64,000 nucleotides of DNA from Fodinibius salipaludis (GCF_002287075.1 NZ_NSKE01000006.1:62001-126000); one strand, 5' to 3'; positions 1 to 8,604 are shown, counted from the stretch's first letter. Notes: generated from the letters alone by a model not told the origin. Made by a program: numbers and translations.

Positions 1-1244
1 CTGAAAATAATCCCACCAATGCAGTATCTTCTTTCGTTGATGCGGGTGCCGGCAAACAATTAACCCAACAGCAAGCAGGATTGTCATACATGCTTGAAAC
101 CGGTGCAGGCACGTTCGATATCACCGGTTATGGCATTTATCGTGATTTGAATAACCCTCTCCCCTTTGGTATTATTACTGTTAACCGTTCCGCCGGCGGA
201 TTGCGAACGACTTTCGATAAGGAGTGGGATCAGCTTAAAATTAAAATGGGGATTGAAACCAAATTCCAAAACGACGATCGAGAAGAGTTTCAAAATACGG
301 GAGATGCCAAACGAGGTGCTACTACGGTTGACCAAGTTGAAAAAGTGTGGAACCAAGCTGTCTTTTCTACCGCAACCTATTCATTAGGGAAATTCAATAT
401 TCTGGGTGGCCTGCGGTACGATAGAATAAACTTCAGTACGGATGCCAACACCGCATCACAATCCGGAGATCGTACTTTCAAGTCGGTAAGTCCAAGTCTG
501 GGAATTAATTACCGCCCGGGCAATCAAAATATATTTGCGAATGTGAGCACCTCATTTGAAGCTCCCACTACCACTGAACTGGTTAACAGGCCCGGCGGCG
601 GCAACGGTTTTAACCCCAAATTAAAACCCGAGCAAACAATCGGTTTAGAAACCGGAATCAGAGGCCATATCCAATCCAGTGCCCTTACGTACGATTTAAC
701 ATTCTATCGACTATGGATTGACGATCTGCTATTCCCCTACCAACTTGAAACTGACGGGCCAACCTTTTATCGAAACCAGGGAGAAACCCGCCACACCGGT
801 ATAGAAGCACAACTCGGATGGCAAATTCATCAGGATTTAAAATTATCGGCCACTACAACGGTTACAAATGCCACATTTAAAGAGGTGCAACCTGATTCAC
901 TTAAAGGCAACGAAGTGCCGGGCATTGCTCCCTTTCGGTTGAATGGAAAAGCAAGCTGGACGCCCGGGAACTTTTTACTTTCGCTCACCTATAAGCATGT
1001 AAGCAGTTATATGGCTGATAATCGAAATACTGCCGAAAATGATGCTTACCATGTGTTCGATGGTTCATTCAGCTTTCAAAAGCTTTTTAGCACGCAAGAT
1101 GTTGAGGTCCAACCCTTTATAGATATTAACAATCTATTTGATACTCGTTACAATGGATCTGTTACCGTAAATGCTTTTGGTGGCCGATATTTTGAACCGG
1201 CCCCCGGCAGAAATTGGCAGGCAGGTATTTCGTTAAACTTTTAA
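1..1244 (+). CDS. TonB-dependent outer-membrane receptor, C-terminal part
   Basis: The reading frame is open from the first bases of the window, so this is the 3' part of a longer gene; the TTG at 81 is only an internal codon. About 414 residues are visible, which corresponds to most of the beta-barrel of a TonB-dependent receptor (whole proteins are usually 650-800 residues). Typical signs are alternating aromatic and polar strands, the segment NPKLKPEQTIGLETG that recurs in siderophore-type receptors, a late DINNLFDTRYNGS segment, and a C-terminal phenylalanine as required for barrel insertion. The plug domain and TonB box lie outside the window. Such proteins import iron chelates or other large ligands across the outer membrane using TonB energy; the ligand cannot be read from this fragment. 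Confidence 0.9.
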   Translation, partial: ENNPTNAVSSFVDAGAGKQLTQQQAGLSYMLETGAGTFDITGYGIYRDLNNPLPFGIITVNRSAGGLRTTFDKEWDQLKIKMGIETKFQNDDREEFQNTGDAKRGATTVDQVEKVWNQAVFSTATYSLGKFNILGGLRYDRINFSTDANTASQSGDRTFKSVSPSLGINYRPGNQNIFANVSTSFEAPTTTELVNRPGGGNGFNPKLKPEQTIGLETGIRGHIQSSALTYDLTFYRLWIDDLLFPYQLETDGPTFYRNQGETRHTGIEAQLGWQIHQDLKLSATTTVTNATFKEVQPDSLKGNEVPGIAPFRLNGKASWTPGNFLLSLTYKHVSSYMADNRNTAENDAYHVFDGSFSFQKLFSTQDVEVQPFIDINNLFDTRYNGSVTVNAFGGRYFEPAPGRNWQAGISLNF

Positions 1245-1275
1245 AAATCAATAACCTACATAAATCTTTTTTAAC

Positions 1276-1304
1276 TTGTAACAAATGGCGCTTTTACTAT
1301 CTTG
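1276..1304 (+). promoter_or_regulatory. Bacteroidota-type promoter candidate
   Basis: TTG at 1276-1278, a 19-base spacer, then TATCTTG at 1298-1304. This fits the -33/-7 layout (TTTG-N19-TAnnTTTG) known for Bacteroidota sigma-A promoters with one base missing in the -7 box. The ATG at 1339 follows 35 bases downstream of the -7 element. The match could be chance in AT-rich DNA. Confidence 0.35.
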
Positions 1305-1338
1305 ATTATATAAACATGATAGTAAACAGGACCCTATT

Positions 1339-1929
1339 ATGATTAAACACATTCTTTTTGTCATTTTACTGATTGGCGGTGTCTATTACTACTGGACCAC
1401 GCATCCGGTAGAACATGGACCCGGCGTGGTAGCACCTGAAGCCCCTGTTCAGGAAGTTACCTATAATGCCGATACGTTCAATTACAAAGGTTTTGATATA
1501 ACCCCCAAAGCCAATATTGATCTCGAGGCGCGGATACTTTCAATAAAAAATTACTATTTTGATCAGTATTCAGATCTCGCTCCTACTGATATTGTTGTTG
1601 GTTGGGGCCCGATGTCTGATGAGCGTAATCTAAGCTCAATGATGGTTCGTCAATCTGACCGTTCCTTTTATTATGAAATGGCGAAACCTCCCATCGAGAA
1701 AACCGAGATGTGGAAAAACGCATCCAATATGCATTTAATCGGCTCAACAAAGCAGATACGAGAGAAGATAAACACACTCAGAGAGGGACATATTATTCGC
1801 ATCGAAGGATACTTGGTCAATGCCTCATCAACCAAAGAGGGATGGACCCTTAAAAGTTCGTTGAAAAGAGATGATATTGGAAAAAATGCCAGTGAATTAG
1901 TTTGGATTAAAAGCCTTACTATTCTTTAA
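1339..1929 (+). CDS. conserved hypothetical protein, single N-terminal membrane anchor
   Basis: 196 residues. An N-terminal hydrophobic segment (residues about 3-18) preceded by a lysine suggests a membrane anchor or uncleaved signal, with the rest outside the cytoplasm. The body contains the phrase DIVVGWGPMSD followed by a region rich in aromatic and charged residues; I associate this with a conserved bacterial family of unknown role. A second conserved stretch, LREGHIIRIEGYLVNA, looks like a small beta-barrel. A promoter candidate lies just upstream and a hairpin terminator follows directly, so it is probably transcribed alone. No catalytic motif is visible. Confidence 0.7.
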   Translation: MIKHILFVILLIGGVYYYWTTHPVEHGPGVVAPEAPVQEVTYNADTFNYKGFDITPKANIDLEARILSIKNYYFDQYSDLAPTDIVVGWGPMSDERNLSSMMVRQSDRSFYYEMAKPPIEKTEMWKNASNMHLIGSTKQIREKINTLREGHIIRIEGYLVNASSTKEGWTLKSSLKRDDIGKNASELVWIKSLTIL

Positions 1930-1960
1930 TTGGATGCTATAAAATCACATCCAATTAAGA
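1928..1960 (+). terminator. Rho-independent terminator candidate
   Basis: A perfect 9-base inverted repeat, AATTGGATG at 1928-1936 and CATCCAATT at 1948-1956, overlaps the stop codon of the preceding gene and is followed by AT-rich sequence with a T run shortly before the next ATG (1973). Confidence 0.5.
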
Positions 1961-1972
1961 ATATATTTTTCT

Positions 1973-2299
1973 ATGTCGTGGCTCAAAGATGTTATTGTTG
2001 ATATCCTGGCAACCGCTGCCATTATCGCTGCAGTGCTAACTTCCAACTTCTTCTTAAAAGGTCTTGTTTGGGGATATACGGGACTGCTGCTTTTTGTTAA
2101 ACTGCTTGTCTACTTCGGTGATGGTTTTATGAATATGATGAATAAGGCTGAAACCACCGCCCCCGATTGGTTTACCCACCTCCTTTATGCCACCAATACA
2201 GGAGTGCTTTTATATTTCCAGTGGTGGTATGCCGGCGCTGGATGGGGCGTTATCTGGTGTTTATCTTATCTAACTCAGCGTAAGCTGGATCAAAAGTAA
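1973..2299 (+). CDS. small integral membrane protein
   Basis: 108 residues with about three hydrophobic segments (roughly 8-28, 30-48 and 75-98), a short charged loop around residue 55-63, and a positively charged C-terminus (QRKLDQK), which suggests the tail is cytoplasmic. The sequence is rich in Trp and Gly near the last segment. I do not recognise the family. It starts 44 bases after the preceding gene but behind a hairpin terminator, so it may have its own promoter. Confidence 0.6.
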   Translation: MSWLKDVIVDILATAAIIAAVLTSNFFLKGLVWGYTGLLLFVKLLVYFGDGFMNMMNKAETTAPDWFTHLLYATNTGVLLYFQWWYAGAGWGVIWCLSYLTQRKLDQK

Positions 2300-2475
2300 G
2301 CCCTCCTCACTCAATGGATGGGATTGTCCGTCAATCACAACCTTATATCAACTCCCGAACTTTTTGTTTTTTTTAAGACTCCAAAATCCTTAGATGTTTT
2401 AGTTTCAATATTACGTCGGATTTGTGATGTTAAAGAAGAGATTATATTCCCATATAATCCTTTACCTTTTACAAA

Positions 2476-2784
2476 ATGAATGAGCAGCAAAATACCGTCG
2501 TTGCAACGGCCGTTGCCAGCCTGATACTTGTGATAGTCTTTCTGTGCCCCTGGCGCATCGAATCATCCAATGAACTCAGGTGGAGTCCGATATACCAGTC
2601 ACCAATGACCTACGTTCAGACCTACGATACCCAGCTAAGAGATTCAAGGATCAAATCAGAAGAAGCTCATATTGCTGTTGGGTTCCTGGCGCTGGAAGTG
2701 CTGGTTGTCATTGCCGCCGCAGGTGTTCTTTTCGTATTCTTTGCGGATCCGGATTATGATGACCGGGGACCTCCTAAAGTTTAA
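2476..2784 (+). CDS. hypothetical protein with two membrane segments
   Basis: 102 residues. Hydrophobic segments at about 8-25 and 68-90 flank a hydrophilic loop containing several tyrosines and serines; the C-terminus is acidic and proline rich (DPDYDDRGPP). The layout (helix, exposed loop of about 40 residues, helix) suggests a small inner-membrane protein. The family is not recognised. The gene lies alone with 176 bases before it and 187 after it. The downstream spacer contains a weak look-alike of the cassette repeats found further along (CCCTCCCTC then a T-rich run near 2815). Confidence 0.5.
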   Translation: MNEQQNTVVATAVASLILVIVFLCPWRIESSNELRWSPIYQSPMTYVQTYDTQLRDSRIKSEEAHIAVGFLALEVLVVIAAAGVLFVFFADPDYDDRGPPKV

Positions 2785-2971
2785 AACTGTTTTACATGCC
2801 TGTTAAACGTGATGCCCTCCCTCATTTTTTATGATTACAATTTTATTTTCAGATAATTTCAGCACTTTGGCACCTGCAGCTGTAACGCCAACCGCTATCC
2901 AGCACTCATCATGTACATCTGTATTACCCTAACATAAATCAAGACTATAATTCTTAAGCACAATTCTTACT

Positions 2972-4063
2972 ATGCGTTTCCTTTTAATATTATTTTCCAT
3001 TTTTAGTTTAGCTTTCTCCAATTCCGTTGTTGGCCAACCTTCAGAAGAATCATCCGCTACCGGAGACAATATTGACAAAACAAAAGTCCTTGTTTTAGCC
3101 ACGCATCACATTAGCCATTATGAGGACGTTTTTTCTCCAACACTTGTTGATTCTTTAGTCAATGTTTTAGAAGACTATTCACCCACTTTAATTGGCGTAG
3201 AAGTACTGCCAGGTGCCCAAATTGCCGAGATGGAACGACGGGGCGGCCCTTATGACTCATGGCTTATTTCTTTTGCAAAGGAACAACTTAAATATGGATC
3301 AGCGGCACAAGAAGCGCTTGATATTTCTTGGCGAAAAGCGAACATGACAGCTGACTCTCTGTTGGGCAAAGCTCAACGCACACAAGAAATTACTGACAGT
3401 ACAAGATTAGAACTAATCAACCATCTGCTTGCTTCTTACCGTTTGCATACGGCTGCCCTGCAATGGTCTTATTTGAGTGAAGAGACTCAATCGAATCAAT
3501 CGGTTATTTCCGAAAGTGCTGTAAAAGGGCTCACTGAGACCCTCAACGCTGCAGACGAAACTGCATCGATTTCACTTCGGCTTGCTCATCTGTTAAATTT
3601 ACAACGGGTATATCCCATAGATGATCATTTGGAGAAAGATAGTTATTATTCAAAAAATGACACTCAACTTGATAAAGAATTAGATGATTCTACGGTACAA
3701 GCATTAAGGAATGCTCCATATTTAGTCAAACAGGGAAATCTTTTGGAACAAGGAGTCGAAGACAGTACATGGTTCCCTTTATACCAGTATATGAATTCTC
3801 CTGCCTTTATTGATAGAGACAAAGAAAGACAATGGCGTAATATTTTTCTTGAAACTTCTAACAAAACCTTACGCTCTCGGCTTGCTCTTTGGGAAGAACG
3901 CAATCTGAGACATGCTGCTCATATTCGTTCTGCAACTGCTCGCAAGCCGGGTGGTCGCGTTTTAATTACCATAGGGGCTTCTCATAAGTCATTTCTTGAT
4001 TCTTATCTAAAAGAGATGATGGGAATTGAAGTGATACATCTAAGTGATCTAATAAAAGAATAG
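2972..4063 (+). CDS. DUF5694-type secreted protein (TraB/erythromycin-esterase-like fold)
   Basis: 363 residues with a cleavable signal peptide (hydrophobic 3-20, likely cleavage near VVGQ). The conserved skeleton of the DUF5694 family can be followed: VLVLATHHISHYED at about residue 40, IGVEVLPG near 75, RVYPIDDH near 212 and a C-terminal RVLITIGASHKSFLD. Histidines and acidic residues at these points are reminiscent of TraB/Tiki-like and erythromycin-esterase folds; the biochemical activity is unknown. The protein probably acts in the periplasm or at the cell surface. The first well-formed cassette-type repeat follows its stop codon within about 10 bases, so it could be the first cassette of the array, but no matching left end was found upstream. 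Confidence 0.75.
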   Translation: MRFLLILFSIFSLAFSNSVVGQPSEESSATGDNIDKTKVLVLATHHISHYEDVFSPTLVDSLVNVLEDYSPTLIGVEVLPGAQIAEMERRGGPYDSWLISFAKEQLKYGSAAQEALDISWRKANMTADSLLGKAQRTQEITDSTRLELINHLLASYRLHTAALQWSYLSEETQSNQSVISESAVKGLTETLNAADETASISLRLAHLLNLQRVYPIDDHLEKDSYYSKNDTQLDKELDDSTVQALRNAPYLVKQGNLLEQGVEDSTWFPLYQYMNSPAFIDRDKERQWRNIFLETSNKTLRSRLALWEERNLRHAAHIRSATARKPGGRVLITIGASHKSFLDSYLKEMMGIEVIHLSDLIKE

Positions 4064-4071
4064 ATATAAAT

Positions 4072-4171
4072 GTCTGCCCTACGTATTAAGCGGGGGCACT
4101 TCTCTCTTTTGCATGTTACGGATTAGAAATCTACAATGGGGTTTAGAATGAATAAACTAAGGTTAGCTGCC
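4072..4171 (+). repeat. cassette-type intergenic repeat 1 (right half)
   Basis: Contains the conserved right block of the repeat family: GCATGTTACGGATTAG, then ATCTACAATGGG, then GAATAAACTAAGGTTA, ending in the box GGTTAGCTGCC (4161-4171), 20 bases before the next ATG. The left block (CCTTGCCTCCCTTCC) is missing here. Homologous right blocks occur at 7265-7320, 7866-7922, 8545-8600 and 9555-9612. Confidence 0.75.
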
Positions 4172-4191
4172 TTTGAATTCCAGAAAAAACC

Positions 4192-4827
4192 ATGTTCAAA
4201 AATGACCTTCTAAATTATTCTGGAATACTGGGAGCGTTTCTATTTATGATTACCACTGCCATCGGTGGCGCTCTTTTTGATGGTTATAGCCATATCTCTC
4301 AGTATATCAGTGAATCATATGCTTATGGTACTGAATACGGGCATTTGCTGCGCTGGTTAGGCTATATTCCCAGTGGTTTATTGATTGGATTTTTCCACTT
4401 TATGGTGGCAAAAAAATTAAAAGACAATAAATACATATTTATTGGTCTTATTGGTTTTGGAATTCTTTATGGAATATTCACCTCATTAGTAAGTGTATTT
4501 CCGTGTGACTTTGGGTGTAATCGTAATTATTCGGATTCGAGTGTATCCCAATTCATTCATACCGTTCTGAGTCTTTTCACATATGCGTTAACACCATTCA
4601 GTATATATTTTACAGGAGTTGGTTTTAAGAAGTTAGCCAACTTTAAAGTGCTTTTCAGGCTTTCAACACTTCTTAGCATAGCCGTATTTACTTTTGGTAT
4701 GGTATTTCTTCTTAATGCTAATAGTCCGATTGCTGGTTTACTTCAAAGGATCACAGAAGCCATGTATCTTTTTTGGATAATTTATTTTTCGGTATTCTTG
4801 ATAAAATATAACAAGAGATTAAAATAA
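4192..4827 (+). CDS. DUF998 family membrane protein
   Basis: 211 residues with about six hydrophobic helices, as in the DUF998 family of small multi-pass membrane proteins. The opening NYSGILGAFLFMITTAIGG followed by HISQYISE is characteristic: the first helix, then a polar stretch that in this family carries conserved Ser/Glu. A CDFGCN cysteine pair near residue 104-108 sits in a loop and could form a disulfide outside the cytoplasm. Function is unknown. The gene starts 20 bases after the right box of repeat 1; the segment just after its stop (TTGGCAGGGAATAA) is only a weak complement of its left end. Confidence 0.75.
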   Translation: MFKNDLLNYSGILGAFLFMITTAIGGALFDGYSHISQYISESYAYGTEYGHLLRWLGYIPSGLLIGFFHFMVAKKLKDNKYIFIGLIGFGILYGIFTSLVSVFPCDFGCNRNYSDSSVSQFIHTVLSLFTYALTPFSIYFTGVGFKKLANFKVLFRLSTLLSIAVFTFGMVFLLNANSPIAGLLQRITEAMYLFWIIYFSVFLIKYNKRLK

Positions 4828-4990
4828 TGGGATTGGCAGGGAATAATTCAATCAAATCGTAGTATTAATAGATTAAAACCTAATATAGAGGGTTTAATCT
4901 ATCATTGGTTATAACCTTATCCTCTGAAACCTTTATAGTAGAATTTGCGAATACCAAATAAGCAAAATTTAATTTATTCCAGTAAATGTA

Positions 4991-6481
4991 TTGAAAAAAT
5001 ATCTGCCCATTGTTACTGTATTGTGTCTATTTAAGCTGGCCGTCCATTGGTATGGGAACCAAAATTACGGATTCCATCGGGATGAGTTGCTGCATTTATC
5101 AGCAAGTGAGCATTTGGATTGGGGGTTTATAGAATTTCCCCCGTTTATTGCATTGATTGGAAAGCTCCCCTACTGGTTGTTTGACTATTCTTTAATGGGT
5201 GTACGGCTTTTCCCTACCCTGGCCGGGATAGGTATCCTGATCCTGTGTTGCTACATGGCCAAAGAACTGGGTGGTAAATATTGGGCTGTTTTACTGGCCG
5301 GATTATGTGTGTTAGCGTTTGTTTCTTTTTACCGAAACCATACCCTGTTTCAGCCGGTAGCATTCAATCAATTTTTCTGGACGTTGGGCTTTTTCGTCTT
5401 AATTAAGTACCTAAAAACCAAACGGACATCATGGCTATTTCTTCTGGGTGTGGTAGGCGGTGTCGGGCTTATGAATAAATATCTGATGCTCGTTTGGGGG
5501 TTCGGGGTTGCCGTCGGCTTGTTGTTTTATAACAAAGGGCGTCTATACAAGTCGCTCGGAATCTATGGCGCAGGGCTTATCGCCCTGCTCATCTTTCTAC
5601 CGAACATCATTTGGCAGTATCAGCACGATTGGCCCGAATTACTCCACCTCGCAGAACTGCAATCCGAACAGCTGGATGGACAAGGTGCTTTCGCTTTTAT
5701 CTTTGGGCAACTGGATTCAATCTTCACCTTGGCCGTATCACTTATTGGGGGAATTGCCCTTTTCAGAGGTCAACGCTTAAAAATGTATCGAAGTGTGGGT
5801 ATAGCTGTTGGCATCATTTTCCTCACTTTTTGGCTTTTACAAGCCAAAGTATACTATTTTTTCGGGGCTTATCCGGTGCTGTTCGCAGCCGGTTCTGTTA
5901 AACTGGAAGCTTGGTTACAGCAAACAAAACGCCACTGGAATTATGCAGTCGCAGGTTTAATTTTTCTACCAAGCCTTCCATTTATCCCGGAGGCTACCCC
6001 CTTACTGCCCATCGAGCAGTATGTAGCTTATATGGACCTGGAAGAAGAAAACGAACGGATTGAGTTGACCGGTGATTATGCGGATATGTTCGGCTGGGAG
6101 GAACAAGTGCAACTTGTGGATAGTATTTATCAGAGCCTTGATTCATTGGAACAAGAAGACATTGTACTTTGGGCTGAAAACCATGGCGAAGCCGGGGCAT
6201 TGCAGATCATCGGTAACAAATACGGGTTGCCAGATCCTATAAGTCGTCACGGTAGTTTTTGGCTTTGGGGATTTGACAATCCGAATGCAAAAGTTTGGAT
6301 CAGCATAGGCAATGAAAAAGAGTCGGTAGAACAGGTATTTGAAGAAGTGAAATTGGTTAAAATGATTTATCACAAATATGCGATTGGCGAAGAAAATGGG
6401 ATTCCATTATATATATGTAGAAAGCCAAAAGTGAACATCGCAGAGTGGTGGGCTGAATATGAGGAGCATGTTTTTGATTAA
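4991..6481 (+). CDS. GT-C glycosyltransferase, family 39-like (PMT/ArnT type)
   Basis: 496 residues. A TTG start is used: the nearest upstream ATG (4986) is out of frame and stops at once. The first loop YGFHRDELLHLSASEHLDW followed by EFPPFIALIG matches the acidic first periplasmic loop of dolichyl/undecaprenyl-phosphate sugar transferases (PMT_2 domain), where the Asp/Glu bind the lipid-linked donor. About ten transmembrane helices follow to residue about 330, then a soluble periplasmic domain of about 160 residues rich in acidic residues. It probably moves a sugar from a polyprenyl-phosphate carrier to a lipid or protein acceptor outside the inner membrane. It is large for a gene cassette. 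Repeat 2 follows its stop. Confidence 0.85.
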   Translation: MKKYLPIVTVLCLFKLAVHWYGNQNYGFHRDELLHLSASEHLDWGFIEFPPFIALIGKLPYWLFDYSLMGVRLFPTLAGIGILILCCYMAKELGGKYWAVLLAGLCVLAFVSFYRNHTLFQPVAFNQFFWTLGFFVLIKYLKTKRTSWLFLLGVVGGVGLMNKYLMLVWGFGVAVGLLFYNKGRLYKSLGIYGAGLIALLIFLPNIIWQYQHDWPELLHLAELQSEQLDGQGAFAFIFGQLDSIFTLAVSLIGGIALFRGQRLKMYRSVGIAVGIIFLTFWLLQAKVYYFFGAYPVLFAAGSVKLEAWLQQTKRHWNYAVAGLIFLPSLPFIPEATPLLPIEQYVAYMDLEEENERIELTGDYADMFGWEEQVQLVDSIYQSLDSLEQEDIVLWAENHGEAGALQIIGNKYGLPDPISRHGSFWLWGFDNPNAKVWISIGNEKESVEQVFEEVKLVKMIYHKYAIGEENGIPLYICRKPKVNIAEWWAEYEEHVFD

Positions 6482-6487
6482 AGCATA

Positions 6488-6632
6488 CCAACAACCAGCA
6501 AACCCGTACATTAATGCGGACCCCTATGGATCGGGACACCTCAAGCCTCGCCATCTGCTTGCCTCCCTTCCATTTATTAGTTAATATTTTCGTTTTAAAC
6601 CAATTCGATATTCAGACACCTGCAGGTTATGT
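6488..6632 (+). repeat. cassette-type intergenic repeat 2
   Basis: Begins just after the preceding stop with ACAACCAGC (6491-6499) and carries the left block CGCCATCTGCTTGCCTCCC (from 6549) followed by TTCCATTTATT. The right block is divergent; the element ends in GGTTATGTGC (from 6625), 30 bases upstream of the next ATG. The left block is shared with repeats 3, 4 and 7. Confidence 0.6.
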
Positions 6633-6656
6633 GCAATATCGTTACGCCTTTTATTT

Positions 6657-7148
6657 ATGATTAGAGAATTTGTTCTGCTTGTTTTCCTTTGCATATACAT
6701 CCCCGGCTGTCAAGACACAGGCAATATAATCGTGGATACCAAGGCACCCACTCATGAGGTACAGATAAATGGAGAGATACAATTTCATGGCGAAATCTTA
6801 TGGTCTGCCTCTGATAACTCACTAAATACAAAGATAAAGGCAAAAAATATCGGTACTGATACAGCCAGAATTGAAACAGGACCCTGCGCATTCAACATTA
6901 TTGCTAATAATAAAAATAGTGAACCGGTTTGGTATAACCGACCTCCAGGTAAATACGTATGTCCCGATGAGTTAATCGTTTACAGGATTGCTCCGGAAGA
7001 GACAAAAGAGCTTACTGATCAAATGTATATTAGCGGGAAAAATTGGTTCTGGGATATTCCTGATGGAGATTGGCATTTTGTAGTAGAAAGCCGAACGAAA
7101 TCAGGAAGAACGATCTCATTCACTGTAGATGAAACGAAAATAAATTGA
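6657..7148 (+). CDS. lipoprotein, BsuPI-inhibitor-like immunoglobulin fold
   Basis: 163 residues. The N-terminus has a hydrophobic stretch ending in IPGC (Cys18), a good lipobox, so the mature protein should be a lipid-anchored periplasmic or outer-membrane protein. The body reads like a single beta-sandwich: LNTKIKAKNIGTDTARI, a middle GPCAFNI segment and a late IAPEETKEL, an arrangement seen in BsuPI-type intracellular proteinase inhibitor domains (weak resemblance, no catalytic residues expected). Two further cysteines (in GPC and YVCP) could form a disulfide. It lies between repeats 2 and 3 and is probably a cassette gene. Confidence 0.6.
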   Translation: MIREFVLLVFLCIYIPGCQDTGNIIVDTKAPTHEVQINGEIQFHGEILWSASDNSLNTKIKAKNIGTDTARIETGPCAFNIIANNKNSEPVWYNRPPGKYVCPDELIVYRIAPEETKELTDQMYISGKNWFWDIPDGDWHFVVESRTKSGRTISFTVDETKIN

Positions 7149-7160
7149 CTTTGGAATGAA

Positions 7161-7326
7161 GGTATAACCCATGAATTAACTTGGTCCCCGATGGATTGAG
7201 CCAGCGTAGGCCTCGCCATTCCCTTGCCTCCCTTCCATTTATTGAGCATAGTATTCCCTCTTTTTTTGCATCTTATGGTTTAGATATCTACCATAGGTTT
7301 TAGGATAATAAACTAAGGTTAAGTGG
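7161..7326 (+). repeat. cassette-type intergenic repeat 3 (full length)
   Basis: The most complete copy: left box GGTATAACCC (7161-7170), left block CGCCATTCCCTTGCCTCCC (from 7214), middle CATAGTATTCCCTC, right block TTTAGATATCTACCAT (7279-7294) and AATAAACTAAGGTTAAG, closing with GGTTAAGTGG (7317-7326). The core GTTAAGT fits the integron core-site consensus GTTRRRY. Confidence 0.75.
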
Positions 7327-7351
7327 CTTCACAAATTAAACTTACATAACT

Positions 7352-7777
7352 ATGAATCAATTGACTTTAAATCGACCAAAAGAAAACATTTTTAGATTAC
7401 GATCCTATTCAATTGTTGTTGATGATGAACACGTTGCAAATTTACAGAATAACAGCCAACAGAAAGTGTTGCTGGACAGCAATGAAGCCACCATTCAAGC
7501 CAAAATTGGTTGGTTCGGAAAAGGAAGTCACTCTAAAAAATTACAGCTAAATGAGAAGAATGAACTTAAAGTTAATATTCAAGGCAATCAGTTTTATAAT
7601 AAAGGGTTGGTAGTTTTCTTTCTATTATTGATCGCAGAGGTTGGTTCAGAATATCTTCTTGAAGGTTTTCAAACAACTACATCCATTATCCATTTATTGA
7701 CATTGATAGTGGCCATCTATGTTATTTACACCTTAACCTTTGGTAAACATTCATGGATTACCATTTCTGAAGTATAA
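7352..7777 (+). CDS. hypothetical protein, soluble N-terminus plus two membrane helices
   Basis: 141 residues. The first 80 residues form a charged, beta-rich region (YSIVVDDEHVANLQN and later KIGWFGKGSHSKKLQL), followed by two hydrophobic helices at about 83-98 and 110-130. I do not recognise the family; the N-terminal part resembles small PH-like or carrier-type beta domains only in general character. The gene is flanked by GGTTAAGTGG (7317) on the left and CCACCTAACC (7784) on the right, which are complementary at 9 of 10 bases, as expected for one mobile cassette. Confidence 0.6.
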   Translation: MNQLTLNRPKENIFRLRSYSIVVDDEHVANLQNNSQQKVLLDSNEATIQAKIGWFGKGSHSKKLQLNEKNELKVNIQGNQFYNKGLVVFFLLLIAEVGSEYLLEGFQTTTSIIHLLTLIVAIYVIYTLTFGKHSWITISEV

Positions 7778-7783
7778 TAGCAT

Positions 7784-7929
7784 CCACCTAACCAGCGCAC
7801 GATGTGGACAGGTCTCCCTATTTCCTTGCCTCCCTGCTATTTATCAGCATAGCATTCCCTCTTTTTTGGCATCTTACGGGTTAGGTATCTACCATAGTAT
7901 TTACTATGATAAACTGAGGTTAGGTGTAC
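7784..7929 (+). repeat. cassette-type intergenic repeat 4
   Basis: Opens with CACCTAACC (7785-7793) and closes with GGTTAGGTG (7918-7926), a perfect 9-base inverted pair matching integron core boxes RYYYAAC and GTTRRRY. Inside are the left block TTCCTTGCCTCCC, the middle CATAGCATTCCCTC and the right block ATCTTACGGGTTAGG then TATCTACCATAG. Length about 140 bases, similar to the long Vibrio-type attC sites. Confidence 0.75.
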
Positions 7930-7949
7930 ACTATTATCTTTATCAACAA

Positions 7950-8381
7950 ATGAATGAATCAGATATTCTTGCCAGCGCAAAAACGATTGAAGAACATTCT
8001 CTTAGTCAATTGCAATATTGGTTGCAATACGAAAAATATAGTTGCGTTGCAGGAGCAGGAATAGTTTGGATGCCTTATGGCCTGATTATGATGGGACTCT
8101 TGATATTAGCGGTTCTTTTTACTCCATTTATGCTATGGCATTTATTCAAAGCAAAATGGTATAAATCTATCGGTATATTTCTCGCTACTGTTATTATTCC
8201 TCTAATAATCTCCCAATTATTTGATATAGGAAATACTGTTGCTGACTTTCTACTAATGGTACTTCCTCTTTTTACTTTTTATGGCTATACCTGGATTCTA
8301 AGTTATGTAATAGGCAATCATTTGAACGAAATGGAAACTGTTAAAAAGTGGCAAAAAGAGCAGTTGTTAAATGACTATTAG
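7950..8381 (+). CDS. hypothetical membrane protein (cassette gene)
   Basis: 143 residues from the ATG at 7950. The open frame reaches back to 7740 but that part runs through repeat 4, so the later ATG, 21 bases after the cassette end, is the credible start. A soluble N-terminus of about 40 residues with a Gln/Tyr-rich stretch is followed by three hydrophobic helices (about 42-65, 72-92, 96-118) and a charged C-terminal helix (NEMETVKKWQKEQ). The family is not recognised. The gene is enclosed by GGTTAGGTGTAC (7918-7929) and GTACACCTAACC (8400-8411), a perfect 12-base inverted pair. Confidence 0.6.
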   Translation: MNESDILASAKTIEEHSLSQLQYWLQYEKYSCVAGAGIVWMPYGLIMMGLLILAVLFTPFMLWHLFKAKWYKSIGIFLATVIIPLIISQLFDIGNTVADFLLMVLPLFTFYGYTWILSYVIGNHLNEMETVKKWQKEQLLNDY

Positions 8382-8399
8382 CTTTTTCCAAAAGTTACA

Positions 8400-8604
8400 G
8401 TACACCTAACCCCTTTAAAAAGAAAAATGTCAAGTCGACAGTCCTCACTTATATCTTTCGGTACAGTATTACAATAAATTCTCGTTTCAAACCTATCGCT
8501 GGCAACCGGGTTCGTTGATCAAGCTCAGATTACCTCCCCTGTTTCATCTTGCGGTTTAGATATCTACCATGGTTTTTTAATATGGATAAGCTAAGGTTAG
8601 GTGG
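8400..8604 (+). repeat. cassette-type intergenic repeat 5
   Basis: Left box GTACACCTAACC (8400-8411), right box GGTTAGGTGG (8595-8604). The right block is well kept (CATCTTGCGGTTTAG, then ATATCTACCATGG, then AAGCTAAGGTTAGG), whereas the left block is reduced to TTACCTCCCC near 8540 and the central part is longer than in the other copies. The copy fills almost the whole 278-base spacer between its neighbours. Confidence 0.7.

Noticed and set aside
4827-4991. A further full cassette repeat before the glycosyltransferase gene
   Set aside because: Only GGTTATAACC (near 4904) resembles a box; neither conserved internal block is present, so the boundary there is unclear.
7740-8381. 213-residue reading of the ORF starting at 7740
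   Set aside because: Its first 70 codons run through cassette repeat 4, which is shared with non-coding spacers; the ATG at 7950 is the sensible start.
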